Counted from the stretch's first letter, positions 41,039-51,997 are shown. The stretch: 64,000 bases of DNA from Bacilli bacterium (GCA_028691515.1 JAQUZE010000002.1:22743-86742); one strand, 5' to 3'. The notes: generated by a model from the sequence alone, not told the origin. Translations and numbers: made by a program.

Positions 41039-41443
41039 ATGTTATTATATTTATTAAATAAGGAAGAAAAAGGTTATTTCTTAGATTTGCTAGCTAAATT
41101 AATTAGAGCTGATGGAGATCCATCACAATTAGATTTACAAACAGTAATTGGTTTACGCAATGAAATGGGAGAAGAGGGGATTAGATATCGTAAAAGTAAT
41201 GCAAGTTTAGAGAAAATTATTGATTATTTTTCAAAAACTTCTAAACCTACAAGAAATTTAGTTCTTTTAAATTTAATTGGAGCATCATTAAGCGATGAAT
41301 TTTATAGTGTAGAAGAGCATTTTTTAATTGAGAAAATTCAAGAATCTTTTCAAATTAGTAATAAAAAAAGAGCAGAGTTAACAAGAATGGTATATCAAGA
41401 TAGAGATGTTCGTGAAAAAACAAAAAGAGTGATTGCAGATTAA
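41039..41443 (+). CDS. TerB-like/uncharacterised protein
   Basis: 134 aa alpha-helical, conserved reading frame, good SD. Confidence 0.5.
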   Translation: MLLYLLNKEEKGYFLDLLAKLIRADGDPSQLDLQTVIGLRNEMGEEGIRYRKSNASLEKIIDYFSKTSKPTRNLVLLNLIGASLSDEFYSVEEHFLIEKIQESFQISNKKRAELTRMVYQDRDVREKTKRVIAD

Positions 41444-42294
41444 TGAAAATACAAAAATCATATCTTGATAAAAAACCTAGTTTGTATTTAGTTCCGACAC
41501 CAATAGGCAATTATGATGATATGACTTTTCGGGCAGTCACTACTTTAGAAGCTGTTGATTTTATTTATTGTGAAGATACAAGAATTACTAAAGTTTTACT
41601 TAGTCATTTTAAAATTACAACGCCTCTACTTAATTATCATAAATTTAATGAAGATGTAGTTTCAAAAGAAATTATTGATAAAATATTAAAAGGCAGTAAT
41701 GTTGCTTTAGTTACTGATGCTGGGACTCCTTGTATTAGTGATCCGGGATTTCTTGTTGTTAGGAGTGCAATTGAAAGTGAAATACCAGTAATTTCCTTAC
41801 CTGGGCCATCTGCTTTAATTACAGCACTTTCAGCTTCTGGAATTGAATCTGAAAAATTTTTCTTTTATGGATTTTTATCACATAAAGATTCTCAAAAAAA
41901 AGAAGAATTAAAGACATTAACAGATTATAAAGAAACAATAATTTTTTATGAATCAGCAATTAGGATAAAAAATACGCTTTTATTGATTTGTGAAATAATG
42001 GGTAATAGAAAAGTAGTAATAGCTAGAGAAATTACAAAAAAATATGAAGAATATATAAGAGGAAATGTTGCTGATTTAATTGAAGAAAAATTAGATTTAA
42101 AAGGGGAGATTGTTTTAGTTGTTGAAAGAGCAAAACTTTCCAGTTTTCAAAAAGAATTAAATAATTTAACAATTAAAAAACATTATGAATATTATTTAGG
42201 ACTTGATTATAATAAAAAAGATGCTATGAAAAACACAGCAGCAGATCGAGGAATTTCTAAAAGTGAAGTGTATAAAGAGTTATTGGAAAAATAA
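41443..42294 (+). CDS. rsmI: 16S rRNA (cytidine1402-2'-O)-methyltransferase
   Basis: LYLVPTPIGNYDDMTFRA; EDTRITKVLL; VTDAGTPCISDPG. Confidence 0.96.
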   Translation: MKIQKSYLDKKPSLYLVPTPIGNYDDMTFRAVTTLEAVDFIYCEDTRITKVLLSHFKITTPLLNYHKFNEDVVSKEIIDKILKGSNVALVTDAGTPCISDPGFLVVRSAIESEIPVISLPGPSALITALSASGIESEKFFFYGFLSHKDSQKKEELKTLTDYKETIIFYESAIRIKNTLLLICEIMGNRKVVIAREITKKYEEYIRGNVADLIEEKLDLKGEIVLVVERAKLSSFQKELNNLTIKKHYEYYLGLDYNKKDAMKNTAADRGISKSEVYKELLEK

Positions 42295-42319
42295 AAACTG
42301 GATGGGAATCCAGTTTTTT
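42294..42319. terminator. Bidirectional intrinsic terminator
   Basis: AAAACTGGAT-GGGA-ATCCAGTTTTTT. Confidence 0.85.
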
Positions 42320-43931
42320 AAATTTTTAATTCATAAAATTTATTTTTATTATTTTTATAAATTATTATAAAATAATAATTTTCATGATTTAAAATGTATC
42401 CATATCTATATAATGTTTCAATTGATAAATCTGTAAAATTATTATTAAAAGCTTCATAAATATGTTTTTTTTCTTTTTTTGTAATAGAATATTGCCAATA
42501 TATTTTAGGTCTTACTTTAAAAAATTTTAAATAATCTTTTTTTATTAAAAAATTAATATAGGGATTATTGGTTTTTTGATTTAAAAAAGATGTAAATATT
42601 TGCGCTATTTCATGCACTTGACTATTTGTATAGTTTTTTTCTTGGCTTTCCATATATTCATCAAGTTCCAAAAAAGTATAAAAGGGATTTAGCGAAAGTT
42701 TTTTAAAAATAAATTCAATTGTATCTTTAAAATAGCCTTTATTATAAAATCTATCTACAGCTTTTTCAACTCTTCTTATTATATCAAGTTCTGTTTTGGT
42801 TATATATTTATTTTCAATTATTTCATAAGGAGCATTTTTATGAAAATTAAAACCGTGAATTTCTTTTGTTTGGCTTAATAGAGTTCCTTTAAGTTCTTTT
42901 AAAAAACCAAGTTGAAGTTCTTGAGCAAATAACTTAAATGTTTCATTAAATGTTGCAATGAAACTTTCTAAGTTTTCAAAGGGTAAACCAGCAATTAAAT
43001 CTGTATGAACTATTTGAGATTTACTTAGTCTTTCAATATTATATTTTAAAAGACTAAAATCTTGATTTCTTTTAACAGCTTTTAATGTTTTTTCATTAAA
43101 TGATTGAATTCCAATTTCAAATCTTAAATAATTACTTCGCATTGTTTCTATAAATGTTAAAATTTCTTCGTCCAATCTTTCGCCAACAATTTCAAATTGA
43201 ATTGTTGTGTAATTATTATCGTTATTTTTTAAAAAATTTAGGATATTTAACATATGGGTCTTATTTATATTAAATGAACGATCAAGAAACTTAATTGTTT
43301 TTGCATTATTTTTTAAAAGATACAATAATTCTTGATAAGTATTTTCAATGTTGAAAAATCTTACTTTATTGTCTAATGATGCAAGACAGTAAGTGCATTT
43401 GAAGTAACACCCCCTGGATGCTTCTAGATATACTACTCTGTTATTTATGTTACTTATTAAGGACAAATCATGTTTAATTAAATTAATGTTGGGTTTCTTA
43501 TTAAAAGTAAATTTAATAATATTATTTTCTTTATAATATAAATTTGATACTTGAGAAATCGGAATTAATCCTTGTAGATATGTAATTAATTCGTTAAATG
43601 ATTCTTCACCTTCGTTTTTAATTATGTAATTTATTTTTTTATTATTTAATAATTTAGGATTATAGCTTGCTTCAGGTCCGCCTAAAAGAATAGGATAATT
43701 AGTATCCAGTTTATTTATTAGATTTAGGGTATATTCTATATTAAAAATATATGTTGAGAAAGCTAATAAATCAAAAGTTTCTTTTTTGATTTTAGCAATT
43801 GCATTATTAATATCATCATTAATTGTGATCTCTAGGACAGAACAATTAGAGGTGGTATTTGCTTGTATTTGAAAGGCACCCATAGCTGGATGAATATATT
43901 TTGAATTTATTCCTATAATTAATGTTTTCAT
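42318..43931 (-). CDS. B12-binding-type radical SAM protein (DUF4080-like)
   Basis: Radical SAM CYFKCTYC; N-terminal Rossmann-like region; C-terminal extension. Confidence 0.85.
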   Translation of the reverse strand: MKTLIIGINSKYIHPAMGAFQIQANTTSNCSVLEITINDDINNAIAKIKKETFDLLAFSTYIFNIEYTLNLINKLDTNYPILLGGPEASYNPKLLNNKKINYIIKNEGEESFNELITYLQGLIPISQVSNLYYKENNIIKFTFNKKPNINLIKHDLSLISNINNRVVYLEASRGCYFKCTYCLASLDNKVRFFNIENTYQELLYLLKNNAKTIKFLDRSFNINKTHMLNILNFLKNNDNNYTTIQFEIVGERLDEEILTFIETMRSNYLRFEIGIQSFNEKTLKAVKRNQDFSLLKYNIERLSKSQIVHTDLIAGLPFENLESFIATFNETFKLFAQELQLGFLKELKGTLLSQTKEIHGFNFHKNAPYEIIENKYITKTELDIIRRVEKAVDRFYNKGYFKDTIEFIFKKLSLNPFYTFLELDEYMESQEKNYTNSQVHEIAQIFTSFLNQKTNNPYINFLIKKDYLKFFKVRPKIYWQYSITKKEKKHIYEAFNNNFTDLSIETLYRYGYILNHENYYFIIIYKNNKNKFYELKI

Positions 43932-44083
43932 AAATTATCTCCTAAGTTATTATAACATATTTTTAAAAGCTTATTCATAAAATAGTGCTTAACAATAAAG
44001 GTTTAATGTGGTATAATAGTAAATGTAAGATTTTGTATATTTAACTTAAACAAAATTATATTATAAAAATATGGAGGTAATAT

Positions 44084-47000
44084 ATGTCTAAAAAAGTTTT
44101 GCAATCTATGGATGGAAATCAGGCAGCGGCTTATACAGCGTATGCATTTACTGAAGTAGCGGGTATTTATCCAATAACACCTTCTTCTGTAATGCCTGAA
44201 CATGTTGATGAGTGGGCTAAACAAGGAAAGAAAAATTTATTTGGAACAACTGTTAAAGTTGTGGAAATGCAATCTGAGGCTGGTGCAGCTGCAGCTGTTC
44301 ATGGAGCACTACAAACAGGCGCTATGACAACTACTTTTACTGCAAGTCAGGGATTGCTTTTAAAAATACCAAATATGTATAAAATAGCTGGTGAGCTTTT
44401 ACCAGGAGTTATTCATGTAGCGGCACGTTCAATTGCTGCTCAAGCATTGTCAATTTTTGGAGATCATCAAGATGTTATGGCTGCAAGACAAACAGGATTT
44501 GCAATGTTATGTTCTTCGTCAGTTCAAGAGGTTATGGATCTTGGGGGGGTTGCTCATTTAGCGGCAGTTAAGTCAAGTTTACCATTTGTGCATTTCTTTG
44601 ATGGTTTTAGAACTTCTCATGAAATTCAAAGTGTTGAAGTTATGGATTATGAAGTTTTTGATCGTTTATTAGATAGAGAAGCAGTTAAAGACTTTAGGCA
44701 AAGAGCTTTAAATCCAGCAAGACCTGTTACTCGTGGAACAGCTCAAAATGACGATGTATATTTCCAAACAAAAGAAGTTACTAATAAATATTATAATGAA
44801 CTTCCAGATATTGTTAATAATTATTTACAAGAAATATCAAAGGTTACTGGAAGAGATTATGCTCCTTTTACATATTATGGCGATAAAGAAGCAACAGATG
44901 TAATTGTTGCAATGGGATCAGTTGTAGAATGTACAAAAGAAGTTGTTGATTATTTAAGGGAAAATAAACATAAAAAAGTTGGAGTTTTGTCAGTTAGATT
45001 ATATCGCCCATTCTCTAGTAAGTATTTCTTTGAGGCTATGCCTGAAACAGTAAAAAGAATTGCGGTTTTGGATAGAACAAAAGAGAGTGGATCAGTTGCT
45101 GAACCATTAAAACTTGATGTTATGGGTGTTTATTATGGTAGAAAGAATGCACCTATTATTATTGGTGGTAGATATGGTCTTTCTTCTAAAGATACTACTC
45201 CAGGACAAATTTTTGCTGTTTTTGATAATCTTGCAAAAGGAAATAAAGCTAAAAAAGAATTTACTATTGGAATTGTTGATGATGTAACTAATTTATCACT
45301 TCCAATCACAAAAGAAATAAATGTTGGATCACCAAATGTATCTGAATTAATTTTTTATGGTTTAGGTAGTGATGGAACCGTTGGTGCAAATAAAAGCACA
45401 ATTAAATTAATTGGTGATCATACAGAGTTTAATGGACAAGCATATTTTGCTTATGATTCACGAAAATCAGGAGGAGTAACAAGAAGTAATCTTCGTTTTT
45501 CTCCAGATCCAATTAGATCAACTTATCTAGTTCGTCATGCAGGATTTATTTCTTGCTCACTTGATTCTTACACACATAAATTTGATATGTTACGTAATTT
45601 AAAACCAGGTGGAACTTTCTTATTAAATACTGTTAAAAATGAAAAAGAATTAATTGAATATTTACCAAATAGTTTTAAAATTTCTCTAGCAAAGAAGAAA
45701 GTTAAATTTTATGTAATTGATGCTGTTTCTCTTGCTGCTGAAATTGGTCTTGGTAATAGAACAAATACAATAATGCAATCTGCGTTCTTTAAACTTAATG
45801 AACAAATAATGCCATATGAAAAAGCAAAAGACTTAATGAAACAATACGCTTTAAAATCTTATGGTAAAAAAGGTGATGCTGTTGTTCAAATGAATTATTT
45901 GGCTATTGAAAAAGGTGCAGAAGGATTAAAACAAATTAAAGTAAAACCTTCTTGGGCTAAATTAGAACAGGAAAAAGAATTATTTGATAAAGATAGACCT
46001 GATTTTGTAAGTAGAATTGCAGATAAAATTAATGCTTTAAAAGGTGATGATTTACCAGTTTCAACATTTGAAAAATATGATGATGGAACTATGAGTTCAG
46101 GAACGACAGATTTTGAAAAACGATACATTGCAAGTTTTGTTTCATCTTGGAATCCAGATAATTGTATTCAATGTAATCAATGTTCATTTGTATGTCCGCA
46201 TGCAGTTATAAGGCCATTCCTTGCTACTGAAGAAGAATTAGCTAATGCTCCAGAAGGAACAGTTACTTTAAAGGCAAACGGAAAAGGATTTGATGGATTA
46301 CAATATGCAATTCAAGTTTCAATTGCTGATTGTACAGGATGTGGAGTTTGTATAAATCAATGTCCTGGCAAGAAAGGCGAAAAAGCTTTATCATTTGCTC
46401 CAATTGAAGAAGAAGTTGAAAAAGGCAAACAAGAAATTGCAAGATATTTCTATGAAAATGTTACTTATAAAGATGACTTAATTGATAAAATGCAAAGCCC
46501 TAAAAATTCACAATTTGCGCAACCATTATTTGAGTTTAGTGGAGCATGTGCTGGATGTGGAGAAACTCCATATATTAAACTTGTAACACAATTGTTTGGA
46601 GAAAGAATGGTTATTGCTAATGCAACAGGTTGTTCATCAATTTATGGTGGATCTTACCCTATGGCACCATATACAACAAATAAGAAAAATCAACGTGGAC
46701 CAGCTTGGGCAAATTCCTTATTTGAAGATAATGCTGAATTTGGATTTGGTATGGAAATCGCAGCAAATGTATTAAGAAGTAAAGTTGCAGTTTTAATGGA
46801 AAAAGGTTTAGATGATGTTAATTTATCTGAAGAATTAAAATCATTGTTTACTGAATGGTTGGAAAATAAAGAAGATGGACAGGCAACTTTAAAATTATAT
46901 GATAAATTAGTTCCAGCATTAGAAAAATCTGATTCAGAGATTGCTAAGGAATTATTAGAAAATAAAGATTATATAATTAAACGTTCACAATGGATTATTG

Positions 47001-47644
47001 GTGGTGACGGTTGGGCTTATGATATTGGTTTTGGTGGACTTGATCATGTAATTGCGAATCAAGAAGATGTGAATATTTTAGTACTTGATACTGAGGTTTA
47101 TTCAAATACTGGAGGACAATCTTCTAAATCAAGTCAAACTGGTTCGATTGCTAAATTTACAGCTGGTGGAAAAACAGGCATGAAGAAAGATCTTGGCGCA
47201 ATAGCAATGACTTATGGTCATGTTTATGTTGCATCAATTGCTCATGGAGCAAGTCAAATGCAAATGCTTAAGGCAATGAAAGAAGCAGAAAGTTATCCAG
47301 GACCATCAATATTGATAGCATATTCTCCATGTATTTCTCACGGTATTTCTGGTGGATTATATAATTCTCAAATGCAAGCAAAAACTGCTGTTGAAGTAGG
47401 ATATTGGCCACTATATAGATTTGATCCTAGAAGAATAACTAATAATGAGAATCCTTTTGTTATTGATTCAAAAGAACCTAATTGGGATAAATATGAAGAG
47501 CATTTATTGTCTGAAGCACGTTATGCCATGTTAAAAAAGGCAAATCCAAATGAAGCTGAAAAGTTACTTGCTATTAATAAAGAACAATCTCAAAAGAGAT
47601 ATAGAATGTATCAACGCTATGCAGCTATGGATTATTCAAAATAA
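44084..47644 (+). CDS. nifJ: Pyruvate:ferredoxin (flavodoxin) oxidoreductase
   Basis: 1186 aa; two ferredoxin clusters (CIQCNQCSFVCP, CTGCGVCINQCP); TPP domain. Confidence 0.97.
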   Translation: MSKKVLQSMDGNQAAAYTAYAFTEVAGIYPITPSSVMPEHVDEWAKQGKKNLFGTTVKVVEMQSEAGAAAAVHGALQTGAMTTTFTASQGLLLKIPNMYKIAGELLPGVIHVAARSIAAQALSIFGDHQDVMAARQTGFAMLCSSSVQEVMDLGGVAHLAAVKSSLPFVHFFDGFRTSHEIQSVEVMDYEVFDRLLDREAVKDFRQRALNPARPVTRGTAQNDDVYFQTKEVTNKYYNELPDIVNNYLQEISKVTGRDYAPFTYYGDKEATDVIVAMGSVVECTKEVVDYLRENKHKKVGVLSVRLYRPFSSKYFFEAMPETVKRIAVLDRTKESGSVAEPLKLDVMGVYYGRKNAPIIIGGRYGLSSKDTTPGQIFAVFDNLAKGNKAKKEFTIGIVDDVTNLSLPITKEINVGSPNVSELIFYGLGSDGTVGANKSTIKLIGDHTEFNGQAYFAYDSRKSGGVTRSNLRFSPDPIRSTYLVRHAGFISCSLDSYTHKFDMLRNLKPGGTFLLNTVKNEKELIEYLPNSFKISLAKKKVKFYVIDAVSLAAEIGLGNRTNTIMQSAFFKLNEQIMPYEKAKDLMKQYALKSYGKKGDAVVQMNYLAIEKGAEGLKQIKVKPSWAKLEQEKELFDKDRPDFVSRIADKINALKGDDLPVSTFEKYDDGTMSSGTTDFEKRYIASFVSSWNPDNCIQCNQCSFVCPHAVIRPFLATEEELANAPEGTVTLKANGKGFDGLQYAIQVSIADCTGCGVCINQCPGKKGEKALSFAPIEEEVEKGKQEIARYFYENVTYKDDLIDKMQSPKNSQFAQPLFEFSGACAGCGETPYIKLVTQLFGERMVIANATGCSSIYGGSYPMAPYTTNKKNQRGPAWANSLFEDNAEFGFGMEIAANVLRSKVAVLMEKGLDDVNLSEELKSLFTEWLENKEDGQATLKLYDKLVPALEKSDSEIAKELLENKDYIIKRSQWIIGGDGWAYDIGFGGLDHVIANQEDVNILVLDTEVYSNTGGQSSKSSQTGSIAKFTAGGKTGMKKDLGAIAMTYGHVYVASIAHGASQMQMLKAMKEAESYPGPSILIAYSPCISHGISGGLYNSQMQAKTAVEVGYWPLYRFDPRRITNNENPFVIDSKEPNWDKYEEHLLSEARYAMLKKANPNEAEKLLAINKEQSQKRYRMYQRYAAMDYSK

Positions 47645-47656
47645 TTAAATTAAAAA

Positions 47657-47685
47657 TTAAGGATACTTTGGTATCCTTTTTTTGA
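47657..47685 (+). terminator. Intrinsic terminator
   Basis: AAGGATAC-TTTG-GTATCCTTTTTTT. Confidence 0.85.
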
Positions 47686-47759
47686 TGGAAACATTTTACT
47701 TGTTATTAATCTTTCTTTTTTTACTCTAAAAGAGTATAATAAGAAAAGAATTGAGGAAA

Positions 47760-48272
47760 ATGATGTATAAGTATACTTTATGTTTTATAAAAAATAAAAA
47801 TCAACTTTTAATGATTAATAGAAATAAAAGTCCATGGATGGGGTGTTGGAATGGACTTGGTGGTAAAATTGAAGATGGTGAAAAACCTGATCAATGTATT
47901 AAAAGAGAAATAATGGAAGAAGCAAATCTAGATGAATCATTTTATGATTTAAAATTTAAAGGAATTGTTACATGGAACGATGAAGAATTTGGTTTTGATG
48001 GCGGATTATATTTATATATTGCAGAACTTAAGAAAGATATAACATTTTCTTATCCATATAAAACCAAAGAAGGAATTTTGGATTTTAAAGATATTGACTG
48101 GGTTATCAGTAGTGAAAATTATGGGACAAGTCATAATATAAAATATTTTTTGCCTTATGCACTGGAAAGCGATATATTAAGAGAATATAATTGTTATTTT
48201 GAAAAAAATTTATTAAAGAAAGTTGATGTAAAATTAATAGCTAATGATTATTATAATAAAATAAGTTATTAA
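47760..48272 (+). CDS. NUDIX hydrolase (8-oxo-dGTP diphosphatase-like)
   Basis: Nudix box GGKIEDGEKPDQCIKREIMEEANL. Confidence 0.9.
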   Translation: MMYKYTLCFIKNKNQLLMINRNKSPWMGCWNGLGGKIEDGEKPDQCIKREIMEEANLDESFYDLKFKGIVTWNDEEFGFDGGLYLYIAELKKDITFSYPYKTKEGILDFKDIDWVISSENYGTSHNIKYFLPYALESDILREYNCYFEKNLLKKVDVKLIANDYYNKISY

Positions 48273-48288
48273 TTAATTGGTGATAAAT

Positions 48289-50055
48289 ATGATATTTGGA
48301 AAACATATAAATAAATATTATTTAAAATATCTTTGGATTTTTCTTATTGGAATATTTGCACTATTTGCTGTTGATATCTACCAATTAAGAATTCCAGAAA
48401 TTTTTGGAAGTATTGTTGATTCTTTAGAAGAAAAGCTTTTAACAAGAGAGATGTTAAGTGAACATATGTACAATATGTTTATTATATTGTTAGTTATGTT
48501 TGTGGGAAGATTCTTATGGAGAATTACATTACTAGGAAATGGTGCAAGGATTGAGGCAAGAATTAGGGATGATATGTTTAAGCATAGTTTAATTTTGTCA
48601 CAAGATTATTATCAGCAAAATAAAACAGGAGCATTAATGGCTCTTTATACAAATGATTTACAAACAATTAGAATGTCTGTTGGTTTTGGTTTAATAATGT
48701 TTTTTGATGCGTTAGTGTTAGGAAGCTTAGCTTTTTATAAAATGATTACACTAGATCTTGAATTAGCTCTTTTATCAACAATTCCTCTTTTTTTTATTGC
48801 TTTGGGAGGAAGAATTATTGGTAAATATATGGCTAAAAAGTTTGAAGCTAGACAAAAAGCTTTTGCTGATATGTCTGAGTTTACTTTAGAAAACTTTTCT
48901 GGAATTAGTGTTATTAAAGCTTTTGTAAAAGAAGGTAAAGAGTTAATTGCTTTTTCTAAAATTAATAAAAATAATTTTGATAAAAATATGGACATGGTTA
49001 AAGCTGGAATATTATTACAGGCTATAATATCAGGTTTAATTAGTAGTATTATGGTTTTGATTATTGGTTATGGAGGATATTTGGTTTTTTCAAGTACTCC
49101 AGAGAATCTTTTTACTGTTGGAAATTTAACTGAATTTATGGCTTATTTTTCTTCTTTATTATGGCCAATAATGGCTATTGCTCAATTAATTAATTTGAGC
49201 GCTCAAGCAAAAGCTAGTATGCGTAGAATAAGTAAATTATTAGATGAAAAACCAACCATTATTGATGAAGAATGTGATGAAGTTTCTGAACTTAAAGGAA
49301 ATATTAGAATTCAGAATTTATATTTTAATTACCCTGAAAAAGAAGATGTTATTTTAGATAATATTTCTCTTGATATTAAAAAAGGGGAAAGTATTGGTAT
49401 AATTGGAAGAACAGGATCAGGTAAATCTACATTTGTTGATTTGTTATTACGAATTTATAATGTTGATGAAGGAATGATATTTTATGATGATCATGATATT
49501 AGAAGAATACCACTTAAAGTATTATATGATTCAATTGCTTATGTTCCTCAAGATAATTTTTTGTTTAACGACACTATTTCAGGAAATATTCGCTTTGGAA
49601 AAAAAGGTGAAATATCTGATGAAGAAGTTATTAAAGCTGCTACACTAGCTGATTTAAGTGAAAATATTGATGAATTTAAAGATGGTTATAATACTCTAAT
49701 TGGTGAAAGGGGATCAACTATTTCTGGGGGGCAGAAACAAAGAACTTCAATTGCAAGAGCTTTGATTAAAGATGCGCCAATTTTAATATTGGATGATTCA
49801 GTTTCAGCTGTAGATACTGATACTGAAGATAAGATTATAAAGAATTTAAAACAAACTAGAAAAGGAAAAACAACTATTTTAATTGCTCATAGAATTTCTA
49901 CTGTTAGAAAACTAGATAAAATATTGCTTTTTGATGATGGCAAAATTTTAGGATTTGGAACTCATGATGAATTAATGAATAATGCTACATATGCTCATAT
50001 GGTACAATTACAAGCATTGGAAGATGAAGTAATGGCAGGTGGGATTAATGATTAG
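48289..50055 (+). CDS. ABC exporter half-transporter, subunit with Asp at Walker B
   Basis: GRTGSGKST, ISGGQKQR, ILILDDSVSAVD, IAHRIST. Confidence 0.9.
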   Translation: MIFGKHINKYYLKYLWIFLIGIFALFAVDIYQLRIPEIFGSIVDSLEEKLLTREMLSEHMYNMFIILLVMFVGRFLWRITLLGNGARIEARIRDDMFKHSLILSQDYYQQNKTGALMALYTNDLQTIRMSVGFGLIMFFDALVLGSLAFYKMITLDLELALLSTIPLFFIALGGRIIGKYMAKKFEARQKAFADMSEFTLENFSGISVIKAFVKEGKELIAFSKINKNNFDKNMDMVKAGILLQAIISGLISSIMVLIIGYGGYLVFSSTPENLFTVGNLTEFMAYFSSLLWPIMAIAQLINLSAQAKASMRRISKLLDEKPTIIDEECDEVSELKGNIRIQNLYFNYPEKEDVILDNISLDIKKGESIGIIGRTGSGKSTFVDLLLRIYNVDEGMIFYDDHDIRRIPLKVLYDSIAYVPQDNFLFNDTISGNIRFGKKGEISDEEVIKAATLADLSENIDEFKDGYNTLIGERGSTISGGQKQRTSIARALIKDAPILILDDSVSAVDTDTEDKIIKNLKQTRKGKTTILIAHRISTVRKLDKILLFDDGKILGFGTHDELMNNATYAHMVQLQALEDEVMAGGIND

Positions 50056-51829
50056 AAGACAATCAGAATTTAACGATTCAACATTATCAAAAAGATTATT
50101 AGCATATGGTTATAAGCATTGGAAATCATTTTTAGCTGTTTTTATTATGATGATAATTACAACTGTTGTAGGTTTATTAAGTCCTCTTATAACAGGAAAA
50201 GTTATTAAACTATTAGAAGATCCTTTATTAGACTTTATTAAAGTAATCTATTGGATAATATTTTTAGGTGTTGTAGTTTTTGCTTCTGTTATTTTAGAAG
50301 TAATATTATCTTATATCTTACAAAAAACAGGGCAAAGGATAATTTATGAAGTAAGGGAAAATGTTTTTTCAGCAATTGAAAGTTATTCTATTGCTCAAAT
50401 GAAGGAGACTCCCGCAGGTAAGTTAGTTACTAGGGTAACAACAGATACTAATACATTAAATGAGATGTACACTTCTGTGATTATTAATGTGTTGAAAAAT
50501 GTACTTACTATTGTAGGTGTTTTAGTTGCTATGTTTATTGTTAGTACTAAATTAACATTATATATATTATTATTTACGCCAGTTTTAGTTATAGTATCTT
50601 ATATATTTAGGAAGTATTCTCGTAGAGCTTATAGAGAAGTAAGAAAAAATGTAAGTAATGTTAATTCATTTATATCTGAAAATATTAGTGGAATGAAAGT
50701 AACAAAAGTGTTTGGACAAGAAGAAAAAAAATACAAGGACTTTCATGTTGAAAACACAAATCTTAAGAAAAGTTCATTAAAAGAAATACTTGCTTTTGCC
50801 ATTTTTAGACCTAGTATATATGTAATTTATATTTTAGCTGTTATCATGGTTCTTTGGATTGGTGGTAACGAAGCAATTCAAAATAATATTTTAATTATAA
50901 CTGGATTTACTTATGTAGAATTAATAGTGTTTTATCAATATATTGACAAATTATTTAATCCTCTTCAACAACTTGCAGAGCAATTTAATATTTTACAGTC
51001 TTCACTTGCTTCAGCAGAAAGAATTTTTGAAGCTATTGATAAAAAGTCTGATATTATTGAAGTTGAAAATCCAATTGAATTAACAGAAATTAAAGGCAAA
51101 ATAGAATTTAAAAATGTATGGTTTAGTTATATTCCGGGTGAGTGGATTTTAAAAGACGTTAGTTTTACGGTTGAGCCTAATGAAACAGTTGCTTTTGTTG
51201 GAGCAACAGGTTCAGGTAAAAGTACAATTTTAACATTAATTACAAGAAATTATGACATACAAAAAGGAAGTATTTTTATTGATGGTGTTGATATTAAACA
51301 AGTTAAGATATCTTCACTGAGAAAAGCGGTAGGTCAAATGTTGCAAGATGTGTTTTTATTTAGTGGGACCGTATCATCAAATATTGCACTTAGAGATGAA
51401 GATATTACTGAAGATGAAATAATTCATGCAGCAACTTATGTAAATGCAAATTCATTTATTGAAAAATTACCTAATAAATACGATGAAGAAGTAAAAGAAA
51501 AAGGAGCTAATTTTTCTAGTGGTCAAAGACAATTACTATCTTTTGCAAGAACAATTGTCCATACTCCCAAAATTTTAATTTTAGATGAAGCTACAGCAAA
51601 CATAGATACAGAGACCGAAAACCTTATTCAAGATTCTTTGAAGAAATTAATGAGTATTGGGACAATGTTAATTGTTGCTCATCGTTTATCAACCATTCAA
51701 CATGCTGATAAAATAATTGTTATTGAATCAGGAAAAATTATTGAGGAAGGTACTCACCAACAATTATTAAAAAACAAAGGTCATTATTATAAATTATATA
51801 AACTACAATATGAAGGGTCAGATATTTAG
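50048..51829 (+). CDS. ABC exporter half-transporter, partner subunit
   Basis: GATGSGKST, FSSGQRQ, ILILDEATANID, VAHRLST. Confidence 0.9.
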   Translation: MIRRQSEFNDSTLSKRLLAYGYKHWKSFLAVFIMMIITTVVGLLSPLITGKVIKLLEDPLLDFIKVIYWIIFLGVVVFASVILEVILSYILQKTGQRIIYEVRENVFSAIESYSIAQMKETPAGKLVTRVTTDTNTLNEMYTSVIINVLKNVLTIVGVLVAMFIVSTKLTLYILLFTPVLVIVSYIFRKYSRRAYREVRKNVSNVNSFISENISGMKVTKVFGQEEKKYKDFHVENTNLKKSSLKEILAFAIFRPSIYVIYILAVIMVLWIGGNEAIQNNILIITGFTYVELIVFYQYIDKLFNPLQQLAEQFNILQSSLASAERIFEAIDKKSDIIEVENPIELTEIKGKIEFKNVWFSYIPGEWILKDVSFTVEPNETVAFVGATGSGKSTILTLITRNYDIQKGSIFIDGVDIKQVKISSLRKAVGQMLQDVFLFSGTVSSNIALRDEDITEDEIIHAATYVNANSFIEKLPNKYDEEVKEKGANFSSGQRQLLSFARTIVHTPKILILDEATANIDTETENLIQDSLKKLMSIGTMLIVAHRLSTIQHADKIIVIESGKIIEEGTHQQLLKNKGHYYKLYKLQYEGSDI

Positions 51830-51878
51830 GTAAATTATAATTTTGAAAAGTAGTAAGATTAAATTAATATAAATTAAG

Positions 51879-51910
51879 TTAACACCCCTTAAATATTTAA
51901 GGGGTGTTAA
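51879..51910. repeat. 32-bp perfect palindrome
   Basis: TTAACACCCCTTAAAT|ATTTAAGGGGTGTTAA; no strong downstream T tract. Confidence 0.9.
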
Positions 51911-51930
51911 TTAATTAAGAAAATTTAAAT

Positions 51931-51974
51931 ACCTTATTATATAAGGTGCAAAAATTATATAAATTTGTTATAAT
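51931..51974 (+). promoter_or_regulatory. apbE-suf promoter with palindrome over the -35 region
   Basis: ACCTTAT-TAT-ATAAGGT (51931-51947); weak -35 GTGCAA (51946-51951), 17-nt spacer, TATAAT (51969-51974). Confidence 0.5.
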
Positions 51975-51997
51975 ATTATAGCTTAATGGAGGAAATG

